Below, piece after piece: positions 8,080 to 16,552 of a DNA stretch of 64,000 bases (positions are counted from its first letter, which is position 1; every line of letters starts with the position of its first letter). The stretch spans positions 105,226-169,225 of the forward strand of contig NZ_JAJHNP010000022.1 of the NCBI RefSeq assembly GCF_020819595.1. The letters run 5' to 3'. Under the pieces are notes generated by a model. That model saw nothing but the letters and a program-made list of their open reading frames with translations. It made no database searches and was not told the origin of the DNA. A program made the translations under genes and the position numbers. The DNA comes from Streptomyces barringtoniae. GTDB lineage: Bacteria > Actinomycetota > Actinomycetes > Streptomycetales > Streptomycetaceae.

Positions 8080-8389
8080 GAATATCGGTCCCTTCGTGCG
8101 GCACGTCGATACAGCTCACCGGCGATGACGTGCCGAGTATCGGCTATTGCCAATTCATTTGTACAGTGCTCGGCAATGCAAAGTGAAGCCCGACTAAATC
8201 CGTCCGCGTGTCCGAAGACAATAGGCGAACGGGGCGGACTGTGGAACTTTCCCAGAACTTTTCACGGCGGTACGGCTTCGACACCCGATCGTGACGCGCC
8301 TCACGTAGTTTCCTACAACTCTACTCGCGTAGAAATTTTGTGCGGGTAGTCTGAAGGAACCTGCTCAGCACCACACACCGGGAGTGCCA
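8080..8389. promoter_or_regulatory. Divergent lsrL / purSQL control region
   Basis: This 310-bp intergenic stretch is clearly AT-richer than its surroundings, as expected for a region that could itself be bound by Lsr2 proteins. Before purS it holds nested short inverted repeats (GTAGTTTCCTAC at 8308-8319 and TCTACTCGCGTAGA at 8321-8334), possible operator sequence, followed by TAGTCT at 8347-8352 as a candidate -10. GTGACGCGCCTCAC near 8291 is one mismatch from the Crp-type motif found elsewhere in the window. No known purine riboswitch is evident. Confidence 0.45.
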
Positions 8390-8662
8390 GTGGCACGCGT
8401 CGTAGTCGACGTCATGCTCAAGCCGGAGATCCTCGACCCCCAGGGCCAGGCGGTCCAGCGTGCGCTGCCGCGCCTGGGTTTCCAAGGGATCTCGGACGTC
8501 CGTCAGGGAAAGCGTTTCGAACTGGAAGTTGACGGGCCGGTCGACGAGGCCGCGCTCGCCCGCATCCACGATCTCGCGGAATCCTTCCTCGCCAACACCG
8601 TGATCGAGGACTTCACCGTCAAGGTGGAAGAGGCCGCGGAAGTCGCGGAGGCGGCCAAGTGA
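8390..8662 (+). CDS. purS: Phosphoribosylformylglycinamidine synthase subunit PurS
   Basis: PurS is the small structural subunit that docks PurQ to PurL so that ammonia can be channelled in FGAM synthesis. The 90-residue protein has the family pattern ARVVVDVMLKPEILDPQG, then LGFQGISDVRQGKRFEL. The GTG at 8390 is preferred over the one at 8384, because it starts exactly at the conserved VARVVVDV and has GGGAG five bases upstream. Its stop overlaps the purQ start by 4 bp (GTGA), so purS, purQ and purL form one translationally coupled operon. Confidence 0.95.
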   Translation: MARVVVDVMLKPEILDPQGQAVQRALPRLGFQGISDVRQGKRFELEVDGPVDEAALARIHDLAESFLANTVIEDFTVKVEEAAEVAEAAK

Positions 8663-9339
8663 CCGCTCGTATTGGCGTCGTCACTTTCCCGGGCAGCCTC
8701 GACGATCACGACGCCCAGCGCGCGATCCGCCTCGCGGGTGCCGAACCGGTCGCCCTCTGGCACAAGGACAAGGACCTCAAGCAGGTCGACGCCGTGGTCC
8801 TTCCCGGCGGTTTCTCCTACGGCGACTATCTGCGCGCCGGTGCCATCTCCCGGTTCTCGCCGGTGATGGAGTCCGTGATCGAGCAGGCGAAGGCCGGGCT
8901 GCCGGTACTCGGTATCTGCAACGGCTTCCAGATCCTCACCGAGGCCCATCTCCTCCCGGGCGGGATGCTCGGCAACGACCACCTCCACTTCATCTGCCGC
9001 GACCAGAAGCTGCGGGTGGAGAACGCGGAGACCTCCTGGACCAGCGACTACCGCGCCGGCCAGGAGATCCACATCCCGCTGAAGAACATGGACGGCCGGT
9101 TCGTCGCCGACGAGTACACGCTGGACAAGCTGGAGGCGGAGGGTCGCGTCGTCTTCCGTTACCTCGACTTCAATCCCAACGGCTCGCTGCGGGACATCGC
9201 CGGCATCACCAACGAGGCCGGGAACGTCGTAGGCCTCATGCCGCACCCCGAGCACGCCGTGGAGCCGCTGGTCGGTACGGGCCGTACCGACGGGCTCCCG
9301 TTCTTCACCTCGATCCTCAAGAAGCTGGTCAACGCATGA
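8659..9339 (+). CDS. purQ: Phosphoribosylformylglycinamidine synthase subunit PurQ
   Basis: PurQ is the glutaminase subunit of FGAM synthase and releases ammonia for PurL. The 226-residue class I amidotransferase shows VVLPGGFSYGDYLRAGA (oxyanion region), the catalytic Cys in PVLGICNGFQILTEA near residue 86, and the His/Glu pair in LMPHPEHAVEP near residue 193. It begins with GTG at 8659, overlapping the purS stop, and its own stop overlaps the purL ATG (ATGA). Length and motifs are typical of the small PurQ of the three-subunit system. Confidence 0.97.
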   Translation: MTARIGVVTFPGSLDDHDAQRAIRLAGAEPVALWHKDKDLKQVDAVVLPGGFSYGDYLRAGAISRFSPVMESVIEQAKAGLPVLGICNGFQILTEAHLLPGGMLGNDHLHFICRDQKLRVENAETSWTSDYRAGQEIHIPLKNMDGRFVADEYTLDKLEAEGRVVFRYLDFNPNGSLRDIAGITNEAGNVVGLMPHPEHAVEPLVGTGRTDGLPFFTSILKKLVNA

Positions 9340-11612
9340 GCCGGACGCCTCTGGACACGGTCGAGCACGCGGCCGCGACCCCCGACGTCGAGCTGCCCTG
9401 GGCCGAACTCGGCCTGAAGAAGGACGAGTACGAGCGGGTGGTGGAGATCCTCGGCCGCCGCCCGACCGGCGCCGAGCTCGCCATGTACTCGGTCATGTGG
9501 TCCGAGCACTGCTCGTACAAGTCCTCCAAGGTCCACCTGCGCCAGTTCGGCGAGAAGGCGCCCGAGAGCGACGCCCTCCTCGTCGGCATCGGCGAGAACG
9601 CGGGCGTGGTGGACGTCGGCCAGGGTTACGCCGTGACCTTCAAGGTCGAGTCGCACAACCACCCGTCGTACGTCGAGCCCTACCAGGGCGCGGCCACGGG
9701 TGTCGGCGGCATCGTCCGCGACATCATCGCCATGGGCGCGCGGCCGGTGGCGGTCGTCGACCCGCTGCGGTTCGGCGCCGCCGACCACCCCGACACCAAG
9801 CGGGTGCTCCCGGGCGTGGTCGCGGGCATCGGCGGCTACGGCAACTGCCTGGGCCTGCCCAACATCGGCGGCGAGGTCGTCTTCGACGCCTGCTACCAGG
9901 GCAACCCGCTGGTCAACGCCGGTGCCATCGGCGTGATGCGGCACGAGGACATCCACCTCGCCAAGGCCTCCGGCGCGGGCAACAAGGTCATCCTGTACGG
10001 GGCTCGTACGGGTGGTGACGGCATCGGCGGCGCGTCGATCCTCGCGTCCGAGACCTTCGACGACGCCAAGCCGTCGAAGCGCCCGGCCGTCCAGGTCGGC
10101 GACCCCTTCCAGGAGAAGCTCCTCATCGAGTGCACCCTGGAGGCCTTCAAGGAGAAGCTGGTCGTCGGCATCCAGGACCTCGGTGCCGCCGGTCTCTCCT
10201 GCGCCACCTCCGAGCTCGCCTCCAACGGCTCCGGCGGTATGCGCGTCACCCTGGACGACGTCCCCCTGCGCGACTCGACGCTCTCTCCCGAGGAAATCCT
10301 CATGAGCGAGTCGCAGGAACGCATGTGCGCGGTCGTGGAGCCGGAGAAGGTCGACCGCTTCCTGGAGATCTGCGCCAAGTGGGACGTCATCGCCACCGTC
10401 ATCGGTGAGGTGACCGACGGCGACCGGCTGGAGATCTACTGGCACGGCGGGAAGATCGTCGACGTCGACCCGCGCACGGTCGCCCACGAGGGCCCGACGT
10501 ACGAGCGCCCGTACGCCCGCCCCCACTGGCAGGACGCCCTGCAGGCCGACGACGCGAACAAGCTGCCGCGGCCCGAGACCTCGCAGGAGCTGAAGGACCA
10601 GGTCCTGAAGCTGGTCGCGTCCCCCAACCAGGCCTCCAAGAAGTGGATCACCCAGCAGTACGACCACCTCGTGCAGGGCAACACCGTCCTCGCGCAGCCG
10701 GAGGACTCCGGCATGATCCGTGTGGACGAGGAGACCGGCCTCGGTGTCGCCATCGCGACGGACGGCAACGGCCGGTACGCCAAGCTCGACCCCTACACGG
10801 GCGCGCAGCTGGCCCTGGCCGAGGCCTACCGCAACGTGGCCACCACCGGAGCCAAGCCCCTCGCGGTCTCCGACTGCCTGAACTTCGGCTCGCCCGAGGA
10901 CCCGGCCGTGATGTGGCAGTTCGCGGAGGCCGTGCGCGGTCTGGCGGACGCCTGCCAGCAGCTGGGCACCCCGGTGACCGGCGGCAACGTCTCGCTCTAC
11001 AACCAGACCGGCGAGGTGGCGATCCATCCGACGCCGGTGGTCGCGGTCCTGGGCGTGATCGACGACGTGGCCCGCCGCACGCCGGTCGCCTTCCAGGAGG
11101 AGGGTCAGCTGATCTACCTCCTCGGCGACACCCGCGAGGAGTTCGGCGGCTCGGCCTGGTCCCAGGTGGTCCACGACCACCTCGGCGGTCTGCCCCCGAA
11201 GGTCGACCTGGAGCGCGAGCGGCTGCTGGGCGAGATCCTGATCTCCGCCTCCCGCGACGGCATGATCGACTCCGCGCACGACCTGTCCGACGGCGGCCTG
11301 GTCCAGGCCGTGGTCGAGTCCGCGCTGCTCGGCGGCAAGGGCGCGCGGCTGGTCGTACCGGACGGCCTGGACGCGTTCACCTTCCTGTTCTCCGAGTCGG
11401 CCGGCCGCGCGATCGTCGCGGTGCCGCGCTCGGAGGAGGTCCGCTTCAACGACATGTGCGGTGCGCGGGGCCTGCCGGCCACCCGGATCGGTGTCGTGGA
11501 CGGTAATGCGTCTGATGCACATGCGGTGGTCGAGGTCCAGGGCGAGTTCGCGCTCACCCTGGAGGAGCTGCGGAAGGCTCACGAGGAGACCGTTCCGGCG
11601 CTGCTGGCGTAA
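9336..11612 (+). CDS. purL: Phosphoribosylformylglycinamidine synthase subunit PurL
   Basis: PurL is the synthetase subunit that converts FGAR plus ammonia and ATP to FGAM. The 758-residue protein is the small PurL type that requires PurS and PurQ. Characteristic segments include MYSVMWSEHCSYKSSKVHL (about 50-68), VTFKVESHNHPSYVEPYQGA, VGGIVRDIIAMGARPVAVVD, GIQDLGAAGLSCATSELAS and a second AIRS-like half with GAKPLAVSDCLNFGSPE. The ATG overlaps the purQ stop. A strong hairpin follows 12 bp after the stop, so the purSQL operon probably ends here. Confidence 0.98.
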   Translation: MSRTPLDTVEHAAATPDVELPWAELGLKKDEYERVVEILGRRPTGAELAMYSVMWSEHCSYKSSKVHLRQFGEKAPESDALLVGIGENAGVVDVGQGYAVTFKVESHNHPSYVEPYQGAATGVGGIVRDIIAMGARPVAVVDPLRFGAADHPDTKRVLPGVVAGIGGYGNCLGLPNIGGEVVFDACYQGNPLVNAGAIGVMRHEDIHLAKASGAGNKVILYGARTGGDGIGGASILASETFDDAKPSKRPAVQVGDPFQEKLLIECTLEAFKEKLVVGIQDLGAAGLSCATSELASNGSGGMRVTLDDVPLRDSTLSPEEILMSESQERMCAVVEPEKVDRFLEICAKWDVIATVIGEVTDGDRLEIYWHGGKIVDVDPRTVAHEGPTYERPYARPHWQDALQADDANKLPRPETSQELKDQVLKLVASPNQASKKWITQQYDHLVQGNTVLAQPEDSGMIRVDEETGLGVAIATDGNGRYAKLDPYTGAQLALAEAYRNVATTGAKPLAVSDCLNFGSPEDPAVMWQFAEAVRGLADACQQLGTPVTGGNVSLYNQTGEVAIHPTPVVAVLGVIDDVARRTPVAFQEEGQLIYLLGDTREEFGGSAWSQVVHDHLGGLPPKVDLERERLLGEILISASRDGMIDSAHDLSDGGLVQAVVESALLGGKGARLVVPDGLDAFTFLFSESAGRAIVAVPRSEEVRFNDMCGARGLPATRIGVVDGNASDAHAVVEVQGEFALTLEELRKAHEETVPALLA

Positions 11613-11624
11613 GCACAGCTGAGG

Positions 11625-11656
11625 CAGGGCCCCGTCCGAAGCCGGACGGGGCCCTG
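11625..11656 (+). terminator. Terminator of the purSQL operon
   Basis: A perfect 14-bp stem (CAGGGCCCCGTCCG and complement) has a 4-nt loop and lies 12 bp after the purL stop. There is no T-run, which is common for Streptomyces terminators. Confidence 0.8.
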
Positions 11657-11788
11657 CTCGTGCGGCCACCTGCTCGTGCGGCCACGGGATCGCCGAAGCG
11701 GCCGAGGCCGTCGGCCGGGCGAACGGGGCGTTCGGCCTGGTCGAAAACGGCCTGAAGGGCCACGCCGTCAAGGCATAGGCTCACCGCC

Positions 11789-12586
11789 ATGCCACCGGCC
11801 AAGAAGCGCGCCCGCAGCTATGACCCCGCCAGGACCCGCGCCGCGGTCCTCGCCCAGTTCGGAAGCGTCCGGGAGGCCGTGCGCGGCCTCACCCAGGAGC
11901 AGCTCGCCCTGCCCACCCGGCTCGGCGAGTGGACCGTACGCGAACTGGTCGTGCACATCGGCATGGCGCTCACCGCGATCCACCGGGCGCTCGCCCTGCC
12001 CGAGCCGCCGAAGGCGGACGCCGTCCTGCTCGACTGGCCCTTCGCCACCGCGGCCAACGCCGCCGCCATCGACGAGTTCACCCGCAACCTCGTCGCCGAA
12101 CACCCCGACCTGGACGCCTACCTCACGGACATCGACCGGTCCCTGCGCGCCCTGCTCGACGAGCACCCCGGCGGCCGGATCCTGCAGACGAGCGCCGGTG
12201 CGCTGCCCCTGGACGACTACCTGGTCACCCGCACCGCCGAACTCGTCGTCCACACCGACGACCTCGCGGCCGCCGTACCGGGTCTGGAGATCCCGTACGA
12301 CCGCCACGCCCTGGCCGCCGCCACCCGGCTGCTCGCCGACGCGCTCGCCGTCAAGGCGCCCGGCGGCTCCACCGAGGTGCGGGTGCCGCCGTACGCCGTG
12401 GTGCAGTGCGTCGAGGGGCTCCGGCACACCCGCGGCACCCCGCCCAACGTCGTGGAGACCGACCCGCTGACCTGGATCCGGCTCGCCACCGGCCGCCTGA
12501 GCTGGAAGGACGCGCTGGAGGAGGCCAAGGTGAGCGCCAGCGGGGAGCGGGCGGACATCGGGGGGCTGCTGCCGCTCATGTCGTAG
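11789..12586 (+). CDS. Maleylpyruvate isomerase-like / sterol-carrier-family protein
   Basis: This 265-residue protein has an N-terminal DinB/MDMPI-like helical bundle (about 15-160). It shows RLGEWTVRELVVHIGMAL and DDYLVTRTAELVVHTDDLA, where the spaced His residues resemble the metal site of mycothiol-dependent isomerases. The C-terminal 90 residues (TEVRVPPYAVVQCVEG, then TDPLTWIRLATGRLSWKDA) look like the bacterial SCP-like domain. Substrate is unknown and mycothiol use is inferred only from the family. It stands alone behind the purSQL terminator and is followed 35 bp later by a lipoprotein gene that could share its transcript. Confidence 0.8.
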   Translation: MPPAKKRARSYDPARTRAAVLAQFGSVREAVRGLTQEQLALPTRLGEWTVRELVVHIGMALTAIHRALALPEPPKADAVLLDWPFATAANAAAIDEFTRNLVAEHPDLDAYLTDIDRSLRALLDEHPGGRILQTSAGALPLDDYLVTRTAELVVHTDDLAAAVPGLEIPYDRHALAAATRLLADALAVKAPGGSTEVRVPPYAVVQCVEGLRHTRGTPPNVVETDPLTWIRLATGRLSWKDALEEAKVSASGERADIGGLLPLMS

Positions 12587-12621
12587 CGGAACCGACCCGG
12601 CCGCTCTACCGTCGAATCACC

Positions 12622-13080
12622 ATGAACCGGTACAAGCAGCGCATGATCCTCGCACCGGCGGCCGCCGCGCTGGCCGTCCTCACGGTGGCGTGCGGCGACG
12701 GGAAGGCGGACAGTGGTGCGGTGACCGTCCAGCAGCCCGTGACCGGCGTCGACTGGCGGGTCGACAGCCTCACCGTCGGCGGTACGACCCTGCAGGCACC
12801 CGCCTCCGCACGCCTGCGCATCGACGCCGACGGCAAGGCGGCCGGCAACCTCGGCTGCAACCAGTTCAGCGCCCGGGCCACCGTCCACGGCGACCGGATC
12901 ACCTTCGGTGACCTGCGCACGACCCGGATGGCCTGTGCCCCGGACCGGATGGACTTCGAGCGTGCGCTCGCCCGCGCGCTCACCACCGGCACGCTCCTCG
13001 CCGAGACGCACCACGCGAAACTGACGCTCACCGACGGCGACGGAGATCGCATCCACCTCAGCAGCAACGCGCCCGGATGA
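12622..13080 (+). CDS. META-domain lipoprotein
   Basis: This 152-residue protein starts with a lipoprotein signal peptide (basic MNRYKQR, a hydrophobic stretch, lipobox LTVAC with the lipidated Cys near residue 22). The rest is a META/HslJ-type domain: VDWRVDSLTVGG, then GNLGCNQFSARATVHGD and RTTRMACAPDRMDFE, ending in KLTLTDGDGDRIHL. Such proteins sit on the outer face of the membrane; HslJ relatives are linked to stress or novobiocin resistance, but the function here is unknown. No clear ribosome site precedes ATG 12622, so translation may depend on the upstream gene. Confidence 0.85.
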   Translation: MNRYKQRMILAPAAAALAVLTVACGDGKADSGAVTVQQPVTGVDWRVDSLTVGGTTLQAPASARLRIDADGKAAGNLGCNQFSARATVHGDRITFGDLRTTRMACAPDRMDFERALARALTTGTLLAETHHAKLTLTDGDGDRIHLSSNAPG

Positions 13081-13281
13081 TGTGCGACACCTCACTCACG
13101 CATCCGGCGAACCGGTCCGCAGTCGCCGCCCGCAGCGCCGCCATCGGCCCTCAAAGCCGCCAACTCACCTCGCTGACCTGCGCAAACGCGGAAACCGACA
13201 AGGTGATCGGGAAGTGCTTGCCCGTTAGGGGCACGTATCCCCAATTCGGACCAGTGGTCGACCTCGCCTACACTCGGTGCC

Positions 13282-14811
13282 GTGCCACGTGGTGACGGTC
13301 GACTCAATCACGATCTGCTTCCCGGCGAGAAGGGCCCCCAGGACGCTTGCGGCGTCTTCGGTGTCTGGGCTCCGGGTGAAGAGGTCGCAAAGCTCACGTA
13401 CTTCGGGCTCTACGCCCTCCAGCACCGGGGTCAGGAATCCGCGGGAATCGCGGTCAGCAACGGCTCCCAGATCCTCGTCTTCAAGGACATGGGCCTGGTC
13501 TCCCAGGTCTTCGACGAGACCTCGCTCGGTTCGCTCCAGGGTCACATTGCGGTCGGACACGCCCGCTACTCGACCACCGGCGCCTCCGTGTGGGAGAACG
13601 CCCAGCCGACGTTCCGCGCCACCGCGCACGGTTCGATCGCGCTCGGCCACAACGGCAACCTGGTCAACACGGCCCAGCTCGCCGAGATGGTCGCCGAGCT
13701 GCCGAACGACAACAACAGCCGCTCCAGCCGGGTCGCGGCCACCAACGACACCGACCTGCTGACGGCCCTGCTGGCCGCCCAGGTCGACGAGGACGGCAAG
13801 CCGCTGACCATCGAGGAGGCCGCCCACCAGGTCCTCCCGAAGGTGCGGGGCGCCTTCTCCCTCGTCTTCATGGACGAGCACACTCTCTACACCGCCCGTG
13901 ACCCGCAGGGCATCCGCCCGCTGGTCCTCGGCCGCCTGGAGCGCGGCTGGGTGGTCGCCTCCGAGAGCGCCGCCCTGGACATCTGCGGCGCGAGCTTCGT
14001 CCGCGAGATCGAGCCGGGCGAGTTCGTCGCCATCGACGAGAACGGCCTGCGCTCCTCCCGATTCGCGGAAGCGAAGCCCAAGGGCTGTGTCTTCGAGTAC
14101 GTGTACCTGGCCCGCCCGGACACCGACATCGCCGGCCGGAACGTGTACCTCTCCCGGGTGGAGATGGGCCGCCGGCTCGCCAAGGAAGCCCCCGTCGAGG
14201 CCGACCTGGTCATAGCGACCCCGGAGTCCGGAACCCCGGCCGCCATCGGTTACGCGGAGGCCTCCGGCATCCCCTTCGGCGCGGGTCTGGTGAAGAACGC
14301 CTACGTCGGCCGGACCTTCATCCAGCCCTCGCAGACCATCCGCCAGCTGGGCATCCGCCTGAAGCTGAACCCGCTGAAGGAAGTCATCAAGGGCAAGCGC
14401 CTGGTCGTCGTCGACGACTCCATCGTGCGCGGCAACACCCAGCGGGCCCTGGTCCGCATGCTCCGCGAGGCGGGCGCGGCCGAGGTCCACATCCGGATCT
14501 CCTCGCCGCCCGTGAAGTGGCCCTGCTTCTTCGGCATCGACTTCGCCACGCGCGCGGAGCTGATCGCCAACGGCATGACCATCGAGGAGATCGGCACCTC
14601 GCTCGGCGCCGACTCGCTCGCCTACATCTCCATCGACGGCATGATCGAGGCGACCACCATCGCCAAGCCGAACCTGTGCCGCGCCTGCTTCGACGGCGAG
14701 TACCCGATGGAGCTGCCGGACCCCGAGCTGCTCGGCAAGCAGCTCCTGGAGACCGAGCTGGCCGCCGGCCCGGCAGCCACCGCTGCCAGCGACGCGATCC
14801 GTCGCCCGTAA
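13282..14811 (+). CDS. purF: Amidophosphoribosyltransferase
   Basis: PurF makes phosphoribosylamine from PRPP and glutamine, the committed step of purine synthesis and the point of nucleotide feedback. The 509-residue protein begins with a short propeptide. Cys23 in QDACGVFGVW is the expected N-terminal nucleophile after cleavage. The PRPP site is VVVDDSIVRGNTQRAL. Cysteines in WPCFFGID and NLCRACFDG match the iron-sulfur ligands of the Bacillus-type enzyme. The start is GTG 13282, with little ribosome-site complementarity. purM follows after 31 bp, forming a purFM operon. Confidence 0.97.
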   Translation: MPRGDGRLNHDLLPGEKGPQDACGVFGVWAPGEEVAKLTYFGLYALQHRGQESAGIAVSNGSQILVFKDMGLVSQVFDETSLGSLQGHIAVGHARYSTTGASVWENAQPTFRATAHGSIALGHNGNLVNTAQLAEMVAELPNDNNSRSSRVAATNDTDLLTALLAAQVDEDGKPLTIEEAAHQVLPKVRGAFSLVFMDEHTLYTARDPQGIRPLVLGRLERGWVVASESAALDICGASFVREIEPGEFVAIDENGLRSSRFAEAKPKGCVFEYVYLARPDTDIAGRNVYLSRVEMGRRLAKEAPVEADLVIATPESGTPAAIGYAEASGIPFGAGLVKNAYVGRTFIQPSQTIRQLGIRLKLNPLKEVIKGKRLVVVDDSIVRGNTQRALVRMLREAGAAEVHIRISSPPVKWPCFFGIDFATRAELIANGMTIEEIGTSLGADSLAYISIDGMIEATTIAKPNLCRACFDGEYPMELPDPELLGKQLLETELAAGPAATAASDAIRRP

Positions 14812-14842
14812 CACCCTGCAGTACGACACGAAAGTCACAGTC

Positions 14843-15910
14843 ATGTCTGAGACCACTGGTGCCAGCTACGCAGAGGCGGGCGTCGACATCGAGGCGGGCG
14901 ACCGCGCCGTAGAACTCATGAAGGAGTGGGTGAAGAAGACCCGGCGCCCCGAGGTCCTCGGCGGCCTCGGCGGCTTCGCCGGCCTCTTCGACGCCTCGGC
15001 CCTCAAGCGCTACGAGCGCCCGCTGCTCGCCTCCGCCACGGACGGCGTCGGCACCAAGGTGGACATCGCCCGCCGTATGGGCGTCTACGACACCATCGGC
15101 CACGACCTGGTCGCCATGGTCATGGACGACATCGTGGTGTGCGGTGCCGAGCCGCTGTTCATGACCGACTACATCTGCGTCGGCAAGGTCCACCCCGAGC
15201 GCGTCGCGGCCATCGTGAAGGGCATCGCGGAGGGCTGTGTGCTCGCCGGATGCGCCCTGGTGGGCGGTGAGACGGCAGAACACCCCGGCCTGCTGGGCGA
15301 GGACGACTTCGACGTCGCCGGGGCCGGTACGGGCGTCGTGGAGGCGGACCGGCTGCTCGGCGCGGATCGCATCCGTAAGGGTGACGCGGTGATCGCCATG
15401 GCGGCCTCCGGCCTTCACTCGAACGGGTACTCCCTGGTTCGCCACGTCCTGCTGAACACCGCCGGCCTGGCCCTGGAGACGGAGGTTCCGGAGCTCGGCC
15501 GCACCCTCGGCGAGGAGCTGCTGGAGCCCACCAAGATCTACTCGCTGGACTGCCTGGCGCTGACCCGCACCACGGATGTGCACGCGTTCTCGCACATCAC
15601 CGGCGGCGGCCTCGCGGCCAACCTGGCCCGCGTGATCCCCGACGCGCTGCACGCGGTGGTCGACCGCTCCACCTGGACCCCGGGTGCGATCTTCGACCTG
15701 GTCGGGAAGACCGGGAACGTCGAGCGCCTGGAGCTGGAGAAGACCCTCAACATGGGCGTCGGCATGATGGCGATCGTCCCCGCCGAGTCCACCGAGGTGG
15801 CCCTCGCGACCCTGGCCGACCGCGGCGTCGAGGCGTGGGTGGCCGGCGAGATCACCGAGCGCGGCACCAAGGAGACGGGTGCCGAGCTGGTCGGGACGTA
15901 CTCAATCTAA
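14843..15910 (+). CDS. purM: Phosphoribosylformylglycinamidine cyclo-ligase (AIR synthetase)
   Basis: PurM closes the imidazole ring, converting FGAM to AIR with ATP. The 355-residue protein has SYAEAGVDIEAGDRAVELMK, the Gly-rich ASATDGVGTKVDIARRMG, TIGHDLVAMVMDDIVVCGAEP and FSHITGGGLAANLARV, all typical of the AIR synthase fold. It is cotranscribed with purF (31 bp gap) and is followed by a strong hairpin shared with a converging gene. Confidence 0.97.
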   Translation: MSETTGASYAEAGVDIEAGDRAVELMKEWVKKTRRPEVLGGLGGFAGLFDASALKRYERPLLASATDGVGTKVDIARRMGVYDTIGHDLVAMVMDDIVVCGAEPLFMTDYICVGKVHPERVAAIVKGIAEGCVLAGCALVGGETAEHPGLLGEDDFDVAGAGTGVVEADRLLGADRIRKGDAVIAMAASGLHSNGYSLVRHVLLNTAGLALETEVPELGRTLGEELLEPTKIYSLDCLALTRTTDVHAFSHITGGGLAANLARVIPDALHAVVDRSTWTPGAIFDLVGKTGNVERLELEKTLNMGVGMMAIVPAESTEVALATLADRGVEAWVAGEITERGTKETGAELVGTYSI

Positions 15911-15961
15911 AGGCACCGCGGCCTGATTCCGCGGCCGGCGACCGTGCGGACAGCACAGAAA

Positions 15962-15988
15962 CCGGTCGGTGGCTGTGCCACCGACCGG
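15962..15988. terminator. Bidirectional terminator between purM and the DUF3073 gene
   Basis: A perfect 11-bp stem (CCGGTCGGTGG and complement) with loop CTGTG lies between two converging genes, 51 bp after purM and 16 bp after the DUF3073 stop. Confidence 0.8.
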
Positions 15989-16004
15989 ACTGGTCACTGC
16001 AAGG

Positions 16005-16262
16005 TCAAGCGCCGCGACGGTGCTGTTGGTGAGGATCGTTTTCGTCCTCTTCCTCGTCGTCGTCCTCGTAGAGGTCGGCATAACGAGAGTAGAGATCGTC
16101 CTCGTCGTTCTCATCGTCCTCGAACGGCTCGCCGTTCGGCGGCTGGCTCGAAGTCGATGCGCCCAGTTCACTGGCCAGACGTGACAGGTCAGTCCCACCG
16201 CTGTTGTACTTCAGCTGGCGGGCGACCTTTGTCTGCTTGGCCTTGGCCCGGCCGCGCCCCAT
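16005..16262 (-). CDS. DUF3073 family small protein
   Basis: This 85-residue actinobacterial protein of unknown function starts MGRGRAKAKQTKVARQLKY, the hallmark of the DUF3073 family. A very acidic tail (DDENDEDDLYSRYADLYEDD, then more Asp/Glu) ends in a basic His/Arg tip. The ATG at 16262 is chosen because it starts exactly at the conserved MGRGRAKAK; a longer upstream extension is in frame but not family-like. The basic head and acidic tail suggest an RNA- or protein-binding role, but this is inference. It converges with purM. Confidence 0.9.
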   Translation of the reverse strand: MGRGRAKAKQTKVARQLKYNSGGTDLSRLASELGASTSSQPPNGEPFEDDENDEDDLYSRYADLYEDDDEEEDENDPHQQHRRGA

Positions 16263-16552
16263 GGCTCGACCCCCTCGGTGACGGGGCTCGATGGCCCCAG
16301 AGTCTGACACGCGTTCATGATCTGGAACGGACTCTCCATGGAGAGGCCGGTCCGTAGGGCTTCCACGGTACCTGAGCCCGCGCCCATACGGTACGTCGCC
16401 CGCAGCACGCGCGTGTGCACAGGACCTTCGAGGCGCCCCGTCCTCGCTGGTCAGTGGCGATTTTAACCACTTATCGGGGAACGACCCGCCGGTGGAAGTG
16501 AGAGTTCTCTCTAAGTTCCCGCCGACGGGTACCGCTCACCTGTGCGACCGGG

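Noticed and set aside
8080..8389. Purine riboswitch or PurR box upstream of purSQL
   Set aside because: No conserved riboswitch core is visible; only short inverted repeats are present.
9159..11771. 870-codon open frame on the minus strand opposite purL
   Set aside because: The purL frame is unambiguous; the reverse frame has no recognisable domain and low-complexity Val/Gly/Asp/His composition.
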